40,470 nt of DNA from Pseudomonas fluorescens (GCF_005938625.1 NZ_VCNJ01000027.1:1-40470); one strand, 5' to 3'. Positions 16,818 to 24,263 are shown, counted from the first letter of the stretch. Made by a program: numbers and translations. The notes: generated by a model not told the origin, from the sequence alone.

Positions 16818-17140
16818 AGCGTCTCCGCCTTGCGCTCAGCCACACGACGGCCGAACTGTCGCACCTGTTCAACACCGAGAATGCCGACAACACCGGCAAC
16901 CCCGTAAGACCAGCCACCACCTAGACCGGCCTTCTCAGCGCCGATGCCCACCAGGAACGTCAGAACTCCGCCCAAAGCGGCCTCCAACAACTGGCGATCC
17001 CAGCGCGGCTCCTTGTCATCGTAGAGGATCCGCAGGTAGCTCAGGGCGAAGGCCAGCAGGCCAGTAAACCCGTGATCCTTGAGTGCAGCAGCAACAATGA
17101 CCCAGAAAGCCGGGTCTTTTTCTGGGGGCATGTTCGGCAT
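16814..17140 (-). CDS. Phage holin, lambda-family
   Basis: 108 residues starting MPNMPPEKDPAFWVIVAAALKDHG. Hydrophobic segments lie at about 12-43 and 60-95. GFTGLLAFALSYLRILYDDKEPRWDRQLLEAALGG is the hallmark of this holin family. It times lysis by forming holes in the inner membrane. ATG 17140 has GGGAG upstream. It is the first gene after the putative late promoter and terminator, as S is in lambda. Confidence 0.88.
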   Translation of the reverse strand: MPNMPPEKDPAFWVIVAAALKDHGFTGLLAFALSYLRILYDDKEPRWDRQLLEAALGGVLTFLVGIGAEKAGLGGGWSYGVAGVVGILGVEQVRQFGRRVAERKAETL

Positions 17141-17173
17141 CTCGTTGTCTCCCGAATCACGGGGGAATAGGCA

Positions 17174-17205
17174 TAAAAAAACCCCCGACCTGTGAGGGCC
17201 GGGGG
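17174..17205 (-). terminator. Terminator between late promoter and holin (tR'-like)
   Basis: Minus strand CCCCCGGCC-CTCACA-GGTCGGGGG (one G-U pair) followed by seven T. It lies between a candidate promoter and the holin gene. In lambda the equivalent terminator is overridden by antiterminator Q. Confidence 0.8.
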
Positions 17206-17262
17206 CTGAATTGACTGTTTTGCGATGAGTATCGTGGCCGGAACAACACCACAATGACGCAG

Positions 17263-17341
17263 ACGATAGGGGAAACTGCAAAAGGTTGCAACTCTTTTTG
17301 TGTAAAAAAACACTAGACGTGTAAACGCCCCGCCCTGTCAA
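17263..17341 (-). promoter_or_regulatory. Candidate late promoter region with operator-like site
   Basis: On the minus strand TTGCAA (17291-17286) and TATCGT (17268-17263) are 17 bases apart. A second candidate begins with a perfect TTGACA at 17341-17336. Between them AAACAC-TAGAC-GTGTAA (17308-17324) resembles the operators at the repressor gene. Confidence 0.5.
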
Positions 17342-17362
17342 CCCTTTGCTTTTTGGACCAGA

Positions 17363-17806
17363 TCACAGCGCCAAAGCCCACTTGAGTTGCGGCAAGGCGC
17401 AGGGCAGTTCCCCCGCCCAAACCCCGCCGCAGCCCCGTGGCATGGGCTTTCGGCAGTGTGCGCAGATTTTGCTTTCCGCCACTTTGCGCTGCTGCTTGAT
17501 CAAATCCGCGTCACGACGGATCAGCGTCAAAATGTATTCGGTTGCGGTATACGGCTCAGCCCCAGATGCCCGGAATATAAGGGCTTCAGCCAATTGCGCC
17601 GCCTCGGCCGGGCCGACTCTCACCTTCAATTCCACGACTCCGGCCGCCGCGTCACGTTCGCGCTGATCCCGCTTGCGCTCCGCCGGCGTCTTCGCCTTTT
17701 CTTCATCGTCGTGACGCGTCACAAGATCAATCAACGGGCCTTCAACGCGATCGGTCGCCACATCCAGGCCACCCACCACGAACGGAAACGTCGGCACCTC
17801 GGTCAT
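17363..17806 (-). CDS. Unknown protein with C-terminal four-cysteine motif
   Basis: 147 residues. A charged stretch at about 38-55 (KTPAERKRDQRERDAA) precedes a VELKVRVGPAEAAQLAEAL region that could be a ribbon-helix-helix. The C-terminal CAHCRKPMPRGCGG...ELPC has cysteines placed to bind one zinc ion. I recall similar unnamed proteins in Pseudomonas phages. ATG 17806 has AGAGGA upstream. It lies between integrase and the late promoter, so a regulatory role is possible. One perfect copy of GTGACGCGTCAC is in its coding sequence (17711-17722). Confidence 0.65.
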   Translation of the reverse strand: MTEVPTFPFVVGGLDVATDRVEGPLIDLVTRHDDEEKAKTPAERKRDQRERDAAAGVVELKVRVGPAEAAQLAEALIFRASGAEPYTATEYILTLIRRDADLIKQQRKVAESKICAHCRKPMPRGCGGVWAGELPCALPQLKWALAL

Positions 17807-17846
17807 ATTTAAAATCCTCTTATATGATTAATTTGGGTTGTACGGC

Positions 17847-19112
17847 TCAGGCCAGCCATTCCGAGGGGTCCAGCGCGATCGGCTTCTCGGCGCGTCTTGC
17901 TCCTGTCTTGTCCTGCAACGCGTCAAAGCCCTGCGCGTCGAGCCACGCGTGCCAGCGCTCCAGGGCGTTGCGCTTGACCTGCTCGCCCATGGCTTGGAAG
18001 TAGGTGCGCTCCAGTTCGCTGGTCGCATGGTTGAGCAACAGCTTGCCCACCAGCGGATCCACGCCAAGGTTTGCCCATATAGAAGGCGCGAGTTTGCGCA
18101 GGTCGTGACTGGTCCATTCGCCAGCGCCGTAGCGGGTGAACACGGCAAAGGCCTGACTACGGGACATGGGTTGGCCGGCACGCACAGACGACGGGAACAG
18201 GTAAGCCCCCTCATACCCTCTCGCCTTCTGGCTCTCTCGGTATCGCTCCATAAAGGCCACGGCTTGCGCGGTCAGCGGCAACACATGGTCGCGCTTGGAT
18301 TTGGTATCAGTGCCGGGAATGAACCACTCCCCCGCTTCCAGATGGATGTTTTTCCATTTGGCCAGACGGGTTTCGGTGATGCGCGTGGCATGGGTCAGCA
18401 TCAGCACCATCAGGGCAACGCCGGCCGGATCCGCCGCAAAAAACTCAGCCCACTCAGCCAGCAGATCCACCACGGCGACATGACGCAGACGCGCGCCCTT
18501 GGGCCGGATCTTGGCCTTGGTGAAGTTGCCAAACGTGATGCCCGCCATCGGGTTGATGGTGATCTTCTTGAGGGTCAAGGCACGGCTAAACACCACCTTC
18601 AGCACGTCCAAGGTCGACTTGACGTAGCCCAGGCTGTACTCCGCCTGCATGTGCCACACCAGATGGCGATCGAGGGTATCGGGGTTGAGTTTGCACAGCG
18701 GCAATTCGCCCAGGGCGGGCAGCAACTGGCGGGTGATCGCCGACATCGAGGACGCCCGGCGCTCACTGGACAACGCCCGGTCAGCCTTCAGGCGTTCGAC
18801 ATACCAGTCCAGCACCTGGCCGACGCTCTCCCAGCCATCGACGGTGGCCACCGCTGTCGGATCAGCCATCAGCCGAGCCATCACCCCGGGCACGTTGTCG
18901 ATCATCAGCCGGGCCGGCACGTCGGGCCAGTTCGCGGCCTTACGCCACTTCCCCCCCTTGTCATACCGCACCAGATGCCAACTGCCTTTAGTGCGGTCGT
19001 TACGGTAACGAAAACGCAGCGGGTGTCGCGGGTCTTTGAGTTCATCAATGTGCGGATCTGCAGCGTGCCGCTTGATCACCGCATCAGAAATAACGACTGT
19101 GAGTGTTGCCAT
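17847..19112 (-). CDS. int: Tyrosine recombinase / integrase
   Basis: 421 residues from ATG 19112 (GAGG upstream). Residues about 90-200 form a core-binding (SAM-like) domain; the catalytic domain follows. The full catalytic set can be read: R244 in THATRITETR, K271, H336 and R339 in SHDLRK, H362 in LLNHATSE and Y371 in RTYFQ. It could integrate the phage, or resolve plasmid multimers as Cre does for P1. No protelomerase features are evident and no attP is obvious nearby. The 40-base gap on its 3' side (17807-17846) has no clear tRNA-like sequence. Confidence 0.9.
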   Translation of the reverse strand: MATLTVVISDAVIKRHAADPHIDELKDPRHPLRFRYRNDRTKGSWHLVRYDKGGKWRKAANWPDVPARLMIDNVPGVMARLMADPTAVATVDGWESVGQVLDWYVERLKADRALSSERRASSMSAITRQLLPALGELPLCKLNPDTLDRHLVWHMQAEYSLGYVKSTLDVLKVVFSRALTLKKITINPMAGITFGNFTKAKIRPKGARLRHVAVVDLLAEWAEFFAADPAGVALMVLMLTHATRITETRLAKWKNIHLEAGEWFIPGTDTKSKRDHVLPLTAQAVAFMERYRESQKARGYEGAYLFPSSVRAGQPMSRSQAFAVFTRYGAGEWTSHDLRKLAPSIWANLGVDPLVGKLLLNHATSELERTYFQAMGEQVKRNALERWHAWLDAQGFDALQDKTGARRAEKPIALDPSEWLA

Positions 19113-19263
19113 GGTGCGTGCCTCAATGGTGCCCACGGCCATGCCGGCGGGCGGCGTTGTCTTTCTTCAGGCAAAGCAAGGCCAAAGGCGCAGCAATGCC
19201 CGGGAATGGATGGAATGGATCGGGAGCAGCAGAACCGACGCGTTGCGCGTCAGCCGTAACGGG

Positions 19264-19536
19264 TTATTCGGGCAGACCGGCCTGCCACAACTTCGCGGCC
19301 ACAGGGGTCAGCGGCTTGGCGAACATCAGGCAATGCGCGCCCGGGGCATTCCAGCCACCGGCAAACTGGTAACCAGCCAAGTCGCCGCCCTGATCCATTC
19401 GCGCACGCTGCTCGGGATTGAGCGAGGCCGGCAATTTGCCCAGCTCCGTCTCGACATGGATGGCGAACCCGAGGGCATCCCCTACGGCGTAAGGGCTGGC
19501 CCCATGAAAGCCAGAAAACAAAGGGTGAAAATTCAT
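19264..19536 (-). CDS. Small unknown protein
   Basis: 90 residues, MNFHPLFSGFHGASPYAVGDALGFAIHVETELGKL. Not recognised; no membrane segment or clear motif. The ATG overlaps the stop of the Q-like gene (ATGA), so it is probably translated with it. The 151-base gap to the integrase start has no feature I can support. Confidence 0.6.
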   Translation of the reverse strand: MNFHPLFSGFHGASPYAVGDALGFAIHVETELGKLPASLNPEQRARMDQGGDLAGYQFAGGWNAPGAHCLMFAKPLTPVAAKLWQAGLPE

Positions 19537-19958
19537 TGGATCCCCAGAACGGTTTCAATGGTTGCGCGCGCCTCGGCGAGACGACTGCGATAGGTTCTTA
19601 AACTCACGCCCAAGGCTTCCGCCTTTTCAAACTGGCCGATGCCGTCCTGCTCATAACCAACGATCTTTCGGCGAAAAACGACAGCCCACCAGTTCGCGCC
19701 GTACTCCAGGCGCAGCACGTCAGCGCGCAGCGCATCGACAACGAACATGCCCAGCACGGCCGCTTCAATCTTGCTTTCGAGGCCATCCACCGGGCCGCCT
19801 GATGGGCCGGAGCCGCCGAAAAAGATTTCGCCTTTATTGTCGATGAGCTTGGCGAGCATGGACTTGCCACTGGTGGTGCCGCCGCTTTCCGGCCAGCTCC
19901 AGCGCGCCCATAGTTCCAAGGCGCTATCCAGACGGTTGTTGCCTTTGCGTCTCGCCAT
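19533..19958 (-). CDS. Q-like late antiterminator (putative)
   Basis: 141 residues. It begins MARRKGNNRLDSALELWARWSW. The C-terminal half reads DALRADVLRLEYGANW..., KAEALGVSLRTYRSRLAEARATIETVLG, an HTH of sigma-region-4 type found in phage antiterminators of the Q family. In lambda, Q loads at the late promoter and lets polymerase pass the terminator before the lysis genes; here a promoter and terminator precede the holin. Family assignment is from pattern and context. A GAGGG ribosome site precedes the ATG. Confidence 0.55.
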   Translation of the reverse strand: MARRKGNNRLDSALELWARWSWPESGGTTSGKSMLAKLIDNKGEIFFGGSGPSGGPVDGLESKIEAAVLGMFVVDALRADVLRLEYGANWWAVVFRRKIVGYEQDGIGQFEKAEALGVSLRTYRSRLAEARATIETVLGIQ

Positions 19959-19968
19959 AAAGCCCTCT

Positions 19969-20181
19969 TTAGCCGCCGGCTTCGGGCGTCAGCTTGTAGC
20001 CGTTGCGATACCCGCTCTTGCAGGCCGGGAACTTGAGGCCGCTGGTACACACTGCCAGCCCGAAAGCGTACTCGGCGCGTACACACGCCTTGCAACCTAG
20101 CGCGCGCAGCTCCTGGCCTTCGACGATTCTTGCCGGGTCACCGTAGGCATACCCGGGCAGGGCTTGGCTACGCCCGACCAT
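19969..20181 (-). CDS. Small cysteine-rich protein
   Basis: 70 residues from ATG 20181 (GGAGAG upstream, inside the end of the preceding gene). It has four cysteines in the arrangement GCKACVRAEYAFGLAVC...PACKSGYR, suggesting a zinc site. Not recognised. It sits among early genes between a replication-like gene and the Q-like gene, where lambda carries its small nin genes. Confidence 0.55.
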   Translation of the reverse strand: MVGRSQALPGYAYGDPARIVEGQELRALGCKACVRAEYAFGLAVCTSGLKFPACKSGYRNGYKLTPEAGG

Positions 20182-20647
20182 TGGCCAGCTCTCCGAGCGC
20201 CGCGCGCACGCTGCCATTGCGCGCCAGATACGCCATGCAGGCCTCGGAAAGCGCCTCCAACGGTTCGCGCACATGGGAAAACCCGGCATTACCATCCGTG
20301 ACGATCAGGTCACCGAGGCGAATGCTGACCGAACCCGAAGGCCGGCTATAGAGGTGCCACACAAAGCCACCACGCTTACGGATTTCATCCGCTTCCAGCT
20401 CGCTCAGACAGTTGGCAATCACCAAACCGTCCACCGGTGCCGGTTTGCTTTGGTCGTCGGCCGGGCCATCCAGAAACGCGCGCAGAACCTCCAGACGACG
20501 CCCTACGTTTTTCTCGCTGGGGGTGGTCATGGCAAAAGCGGCCAAGCGCGCCTTACCACATAAAACAAGGCGCTCGGCGATTTCGCTACGCTCTTTCGGG
20601 TGGCCGCCAGACAGTGCAATCAATAACAAGGAATTCCCCTTGGGCAC
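20168..20647 (-). CDS. Unknown protein, possible degenerate nucleotide-binding fold
   Basis: 159 residues from a GTG start. The N-terminus LLLIALSGGHPKERSEIAERLV looks like a strand-loop-helix of a P-loop kinase (such as dNMP kinase) but lacks the GKS/T of a working Walker A. The middle VDGLVIANCLSELEADEIRKRGGFVWHLYSR resembles the D-x-x-L-A/NCLSE region of such proteins. I do not assign a function. The start has only a weak ribosome site. Confidence 0.55.
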   Translation of the reverse strand: MPKGNSLLLIALSGGHPKERSEIAERLVLCGKARLAAFAMTTPSEKNVGRRLEVLRAFLDGPADDQSKPAPVDGLVIANCLSELEADEIRKRGGFVWHLYSRPSGSVSIRLGDLIVTDGNAGFSHVREPLEALSEACMAYLARNGSVRAALGELANGRA

Positions 20648-20651
20648 GCCA

Positions 20652-21218
20652 TCAGCGGCGCGCCACTTCTAATTTTTCTTTGCGCACAGTCATCAAATAG
20701 TTATGCAGGGTGGCAGGCGACTTGTCCGCCCCCTCCTGGCTGGCCAGCTCTATGGCGGCTCTCATTTCCTCGACCGTCGTATTGGATGCACACCAACGAC
20801 GGAACAAAGATTGGATATAAGGGTCTTTGCCTTGGTCCTCGGGCATTTGCGCCTCGGAGATGAACCACAGGCGCCACTCATTGGCGACGAGGGGCAACGG
20901 CGAAGCCGGCAAGAATGCTTGGAAGTCCGTAAGCGTTACGCGTAACGATGAGTTAGGTTCGGGTGGCTGATCGAGGCACAGGAAGCCGTCGGCCGCGAGA
21001 TAAGTCATGAACACACTTAATTCAAGCGGGCCTATCTGCAACGCCTCACGCCAATCACTGCCGGCCAGCTCGACGATGCCGGCGGCACGCGTGGGACTGG
21101 CGGCGAACTGCTCCAGAAACTTGATTAAGCGGGCGAACCCAACAACGCCAAAACGCTGCTCGACCTTTAGAACGATCGGCAACGCGGAGAAACCGGACGG
21201 CAGGCTAAGCCCTGACAT
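20652..21218 (-). CDS. Putative replication-accessory protein (DnaD/Lin1244-like N-terminus)
   Basis: 188 residues. LPIVLKVEQRFGVVGFARLIKFLEQFA resembles the N-terminal winged-helix found in phage replisome-organiser or helicase-loader proteins. The C-terminal RWCASNTTVEEMRAAIELASQEGADKSPATLHNYLMTVRKEKLEVARR is a helical segment like those that bind DNA beside origins. It overlaps the cro-like gene by 14 bases, so it is an early gene. Function is inferred. A perfect GTTACGCGTAAC lies inside (20935-20946). Confidence 0.5.
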   Translation of the reverse strand: MSGLSLPSGFSALPIVLKVEQRFGVVGFARLIKFLEQFAASPTRAAGIVELAGSDWREALQIGPLELSVFMTYLAADGFLCLDQPPEPNSSLRVTLTDFQAFLPASPLPLVANEWRLWFISEAQMPEDQGKDPYIQSLFRRWCASNTTVEEMRAAIELASQEGADKSPATLHNYLMTVRKEKLEVARR

Positions 21219-21468
21219 TCTTCACCCTGGCCTTCATCACTTCCAAGGCGAACGGCGCATAAATGCCGTTCCAGTCAACGACACCGCCGGACTTGGAAAG
21301 AATGTTCATGCCGGCGTTGAAAGACGGTCGCCGCTCTTTGCGATACCACGAGGAAACCGTGCGCGGCTCTTCTTCGAGCAGAGTGGCAACGGCGGTGATA
21401 GCGCCTAGGCTCAACTTGCCCGGCACCGCCACACCACCGACGCTTTCAATCCACTGATTTAGTTCCAC
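21205..21468 (-). CDS. Cro-like regulator
   Basis: 87 residues from GTG 21468. The pattern GAITAVATLLEEEPRTVSSWYRKERRPSFNAGMNIL is a helix-turn-helix of the Cro/C1 kind. It is the first leftward gene, divergent from the S24-type repressor across an operator-bearing gap, the normal place of Cro. An inferred promoter (TTGAGT, 18 bases, TAGAAT) runs leftward into it. The GTG start has only GGA as ribosome site. Confidence 0.65.
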   Translation of the reverse strand: MELNQWIESVGGVAVPGKLSLGAITAVATLLEEEPRTVSSWYRKERRPSFNAGMNILSKSGGVVDWNGIYAPFALEVMKARVKNVRA

Positions 21469-21636
21469 GGATAGAGTCCATTTACACGAATTGTGGAATT
21501 CTATTTCGACCGCGTCCCATTACTCAAGCTTTTTTTCGCAGTATCTACACTTAAAGTGTATATTTCCTCAGGTTACGGATAATATCCATCTATTGCCAAG
21601 GCGTGAAAACTCACGGCGCCGAATGAGAGATTGCGC
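21469..21636. promoter_or_regulatory. Divergent switch region with palindromic operators
   Basis: Holds two sites of one family: TTACAC-GAATT-GTGGAA (21482-21498), just beside the inferred cro start point, and CTACAC-TTAAA-GTGTAT (21545-21561), whose core is a perfect 15-base palindrome. The second overlaps a rightward promoter with TATATT for the repressor. This suggests that the repressor controls both directions. Confidence 0.65.
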
Positions 21637-22302
21637 ATGTCTGAATTAATGGAAATTGTGGCCAAACGGATTCGCAAGTGTCGCCTAGAAAAGGGCTGGA
21701 CACTGGAGGAGACGGCCGCGAACCTAGCCCGCGCCTCAGGCGAGCCGTTCGGTTACTCCCGATATTCAAACTGGGAGCAGGCCGCAAGGATGCCACCGGC
21801 CGAAATGGTCTTACTGCTAGCAAAGGTCTTCGGCAAAAATCCTGCCTGGATCAACGGCTACACCGAGACGGATAGCCTTAACGCAGTTTCGTCGGACTAT
21901 CTGACCGCGAACCCTACGAGCATTCAGACCAAGAAAGGGGCCATCCCGCTGCACCAGGCCACCGATAACACGGCCTTTAACGTGCGCTACCTTAAGCAGC
22001 GCAGGCTGAATCACAACAAAATGCTCTGCATCAAACAGATTGATTCCAGCATGGCTCCGCTGATCGACATAGGTGACGAACTACTGATTGACGGCGATTT
22101 AACCACCGTTGGCGGCGCTGATTTGTTCGGCATTGTTGTGGCTGGAAATGTCTGGATTCGCTGGATTTGCCCCGAGATAGACGGCACCTTCACCTTAAAG
22201 GCCAGCGACATCGAGCAGTACCCTGATAGCAAATTGACAGCCGAAGCTGTTGCCGAGCTGGATATTTTGGGGCGCGTTGTGCGCATATCCCACGATAGAT
22301 AG
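21637..22302 (+). CDS. Phage repressor, HTH plus S24 peptidase-like domain
   Basis: 221 residues from ATG 21637. Residues about 7-70 are an XRE-type HTH (AKRIRKCRLEKGWTLEE ... GYSRYSNWEQAARMPP). Residues about 125-220 match the LexA/CI C-terminal fold, with the nucleophile in DSSMAP (S138). The position of the catalytic lysine (LexA VKRL) reads WIRWI, so arginine (R175) replaces it. No Ala-Gly or Cys-Gly cleavage site is visible in the linker (80-125). It probably keeps lysogeny but may not cut itself in the SOS response. Codon use is more A+T-rich than in late genes. Confidence 0.85.
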   Translation: MSELMEIVAKRIRKCRLEKGWTLEETAANLARASGEPFGYSRYSNWEQAARMPPAEMVLLLAKVFGKNPAWINGYTETDSLNAVSSDYLTANPTSIQTKKGAIPLHQATDNTAFNVRYLKQRRLNHNKMLCIKQIDSSMAPLIDIGDELLIDGDLTTVGGADLFGIVVAGNVWIRWICPEIDGTFTLKASDIEQYPDSKLTAEAVAELDILGRVVRISHDR

Positions 22303-22309
22303 CAAAACC

Positions 22310-22332
22310 GCCCTTAGTCTAAGGGCTTTTTT
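22310..22332 (+). terminator. Rho-independent terminator after the repressor
   Basis: GCCCTTAG-T-CTAAGGGC followed by TTTTTT, eight-base perfect arms. The next gene therefore needs its own promoter, which follows at once. Confidence 0.85.
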
Positions 22333-22333
22333 A

Positions 22334-22363
22334 TTGCTCGGTTTTACACTTTGTGTGTAATAT
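22334..22363 (+). promoter_or_regulatory. Promoter with perfect operator in the spacer
   Basis: TTGCTC (22334-22339), 18 bases, TAATAT (22358-22363). The spacer contains TTACAC-TTTGT-GTGTAA (22344-22360), the best copy of the repressor-type operator. Confidence 0.65.
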
Positions 22364-22394
22364 GCCACGCATCTTAGGAAAGGTAGGTTCCCCC

Positions 22395-22646
22395 ATGCAG
22401 CAAGGTAGCGAAGTTTCCCACACCCCCCCGCAGCCCATCAGCCAAATCGGCGGCGCAGTGGCCATTCAGCGCCGTCGCGTAGTCGCGATTACAGAAGTCC
22501 ATTCGCTGGCAGGATCCATGCAAACCACAGCCCTGTATTGCATCGACCAGGGGCACGTCACCATTGAACACATGGAACAGATGGCCGACCTGCTTGGGAT
22601 GCTGCGCCGTCAACTGGGCGCGCTACGCCTCGACCTTTCCAACTAA
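22395..22646 (+). CDS. Small unknown protein under repressor-type operator
   Basis: 83 residues from ATG 22395, with AGGAAAGG and TAGG upstream. The sequence (VAIQRRRVVAITEVHSLAGSMQTT ... VTIEHMEQMADLLGMLRRQLGALRLDLSN) has no motif I know; its second half is a helical, possibly dimerising segment. It leads the rightward operon into the LuxR-type and par genes, so a regulatory or plasmid-maintenance role is possible. Confidence 0.6.
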   Translation: MQQGSEVSHTPPQPISQIGGAVAIQRRRVVAITEVHSLAGSMQTTALYCIDQGHVTIEHMEQMADLLGMLRRQLGALRLDLSN

Positions 22647-22682
22647 CACCCCTCCCCGTTATTTCGCAAGGAAGCGCACCCC

Positions 22683-23099
22683 ATGAATGCCCGCGTCCAG
22701 ATCCACGGCGAGGAAGTTATCGGCTACCCGGGACAGAACCTGTCGGACAGTGAACTGTTCGTCTTGGTCAAGACCGCCGAAGGCTTCCCGACACCGGCTA
22801 TCGCGAGCGAGCTTCAACTTGATGATGCCGGCATGCGCATGGTCGAGCGCAACATCCTCAGTAAGCTCGGCGCAAAGAATAAGGCGCACATGATCACTCG
22901 CGGCTTCACCCTCGGCGTACTGGCCCCGCAAGCGCTGTGCTTCATGCTATGCCTGATCGCCGTCATGGAAGTTGACACCGATTTTAACCGCCCACGCTCC
23001 CAGCGCCGCAGCCGCACCCTCACCGAGTTTTCGCGCACTGTGCGCACCTCCCCGGCATCAGCCGGCGGCCCACCTTCCAGGCACATCCTCAACGTCTAA
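22683..23099 (+). CDS. LuxR-type HTH regulator
   Basis: 138 residues. Residues about 20-80 (LSDSELFVLVKTAEGFPTPAIASELQLDDAGMRMVERNILSKLGAKNKAHMI) match the LuxR/GerE DNA-binding domain. There is no receiver or sensor domain. A short hydrophobic segment (APQALCFMLCLIAVM) follows, then an Arg/Ser-rich tail. I recall similar stand-alone HTH genes beside parA in Pseudomonas mobile elements. It precedes the par promoter by only a few bases. ATG 22683 has AAGGAAG upstream. Confidence 0.75.
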   Translation: MNARVQIHGEEVIGYPGQNLSDSELFVLVKTAEGFPTPAIASELQLDDAGMRMVERNILSKLGAKNKAHMITRGFTLGVLAPQALCFMLCLIAVMEVDTDFNRPRSQRRSRTLTEFSRTVRTSPASAGGPPSRHILNV

Positions 23100-23103
23100 C
23101 GTT

Positions 23104-23210
23104 TTCGTTATTTCGTTAAATCGTTAATTCGTTATTTTCTTGATCCTTGGCCCGGGGGCGACATATACTCGCCCAGCGTTAACGAATTGACGAATTGACG
23201 AATTAACGAA
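23104..23210. promoter_or_regulatory. parA promoter flanked by inverted arrays of 8-bp repeats (candidate centromere)
   Basis: Left array: four phased octamers of TTCGTTAW type (23104-23135). Right array: four in the opposite orientation, TTRACGAA type (23179-23210). Between them is a promoter, TTGATC (23140-23145), 18 bases, TATACT (23164-23169). Tandem short repeats around a par promoter are the usual binding sites of ribbon-helix-helix partition proteins. Confidence 0.75.
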
Positions 23211-23223
23211 AAGGATTCTTACC

Positions 23224-23871
23224 GTGGCATTGATCGTAGGCTTCGCAACTCAAAAGGGTGGCCCTGGCAAATCCACCGACGCACGCGGCACCGGCATCGG
23301 TTTCGCGCAAAACGACTGGTCGGTAAAAATTGCCGACTTCGACCTCAACCAATCGACCAGCACCATTTGGCAGCAACGCCGGTTGCAGCGCGGCCACCAA
23401 CCGCAGATCGACGTTGAACAGTTCGGTTCGGTCGCGCACGCGCTGGCCCAGGCCGACAATTACGACGTGATGATCTTCGACGGCGCGCCGCGTGCCAGTA
23501 AGGACACCGCCGAGATGGCCGAAGCCTGCGACCTACTGGTCATTCCGACCGGGCTTTCGCTTGACGACCTAGACCCCGCCGTCAAACTGGCCGACGCGCT
23601 GCACCACAAGCACGGCATCCCCGTCGAGCGCATTGCTTTCGCGCTGAACCATGTGGGTGACAGCCTCGCCGAACTTGAAGAAGCCCAGGAATATTTGAGC
23701 CAAAAGCCCTACCACGTCCTCGACGGCCATTTGCCGCAGAAGGTCAGCTATAGCCGCGCCATGGACATTGGCCTGTCAGTGATCGAGGTATCGCACAAAG
23801 GGCTGCGCGCACAGGCCGAACGTCTGATTTCCGCAATCATCCAGCGCGCGACTGCGTTACAATCAAATTAA
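23224..23871 (+). CDS. parA: ParA-type partition ATPase
   Basis: 215 residues from GTG 23224 (AAGGA upstream). It has the deviant Walker A QKGGPGKST (residues 10-18), ADFDLNQST (37-45) and the Walker B region VMIFDGAPRAS. It is short, without an N-terminal HTH, which fits type Ib ParA. It drives segregation of the circular element over the nucleoid with a centromere-binding partner. The stop codon lies inside the octamer array ahead of the RHH gene. Confidence 0.9.
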   Translation: MALIVGFATQKGGPGKSTDARGTGIGFAQNDWSVKIADFDLNQSTSTIWQQRRLQRGHQPQIDVEQFGSVAHALAQADNYDVMIFDGAPRASKDTAEMAEACDLLVIPTGLSLDDLDPAVKLADALHHKHGIPVERIAFALNHVGDSLAELEEAQEYLSQKPYHVLDGHLPQKVSYSRAMDIGLSVIEVSHKGLRAQAERLISAIIQRATALQSN

Positions 23872-23915
23872 CGCATTAACGCATTAACGCATTAACGCAT
23901 TGACGAATTGACGAA
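23868..23915. repeat. Six phased octamers between parA and the RHH gene
   Basis: Four TTAACGCA followed by two TTGACGAA, in exact 8-base steps. The array overlaps the parA stop codon and ends 15 bases before the RHH start codon. Confidence 0.85.
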
Positions 23916-23930
23916 TAAAGGAATGACGCT

Positions 23931-24194
23931 ATGACTGTCGAAGCCCCAAAACCACCCCGCAGGAACTCCACCAAAGGTGATGCACCGGCCTCCCCTATAG
24001 CGGCCGCCGCCCTAGTCAAAGCCGGACACACCCACCAGGCAGCGCCGGAAGATTTGGTAACAGCCAATTTCAAAGTTGAAGCCGCGTTTAGGCACGACAT
24101 GAAGATGTTTGCAGCCATGCACAAGATGAGCATGGTTGCCGTACTGCGCGAAGGCTTTGCCTTACTCAAGGCCTCCAAACAAGCGCCGAAATAG
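23931..24194 (+). CDS. ParG/omega-like ribbon-helix-helix partition protein
   Basis: 87 residues. An unstructured basic N-terminus (KPPRRNSTKGD) is followed by a ribbon-helix-helix: the strand VTANFKVEAAF, then helices RHDMKMFAAMHKM and MVAVLREGFALLKAS. Size, fold and position after parA match ParG-type centromere-binding proteins, whose flexible N-terminus acts on ParA. Such proteins also repress their own promoter by binding short tandem repeats; those repeats exist here and at three distant loci. Confidence 0.8.
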   Translation: MTVEAPKPPRRNSTKGDAPASPIAAAALVKAGHTHQAAPEDLVTANFKVEAAFRHDMKMFAAMHKMSMVAVLREGFALLKASKQAPK

Positions 24195-24210
24195 CCGCCG
24201 GCCACCAACG

Positions 24211-24239
24211 CAAAGCCCCGCACTCGGCGGGGCTTTTTT
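24211..24239 (+). terminator. Strong terminator between converging operons
   Basis: AAGCCCCGC-ACTCG-GCGGGGCTT followed by TTTT; nine-base perfect arms. It ends the par operon and may work in both directions. Confidence 0.85.
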
Positions 24240-24247
24240 GTGTCCGT

Positions 24248-24259
24248 GTGACGGGTAAC
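24248..24259. repeat. Dispersed 12-bp palindrome, mixed copy GTGACGGGTAAC
   Basis: Has one half of each subtype (GTGAC and GTAAC). It lies between the par terminator and the stop codon of the last leftward accessory gene. Confidence 0.6.
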
Positions 24260-24263
24260 GCGC

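Noticed and set aside
17847..19112. Protelomerase (linear plasmid prophage like N15 or VP882)
   Set aside because: The recombinase has the size and motif spacing of ordinary phage integrases, and I found no long perfect palindrome expected of a telomere site nearby.
17838..19259. Plus-strand open frame of 473 codons opposite the integrase
   Set aside because: The minus strand encodes a recombinase with all catalytic residues; the plus frame has odd composition rich in His, Gln and Arg, typical of antisense frames.
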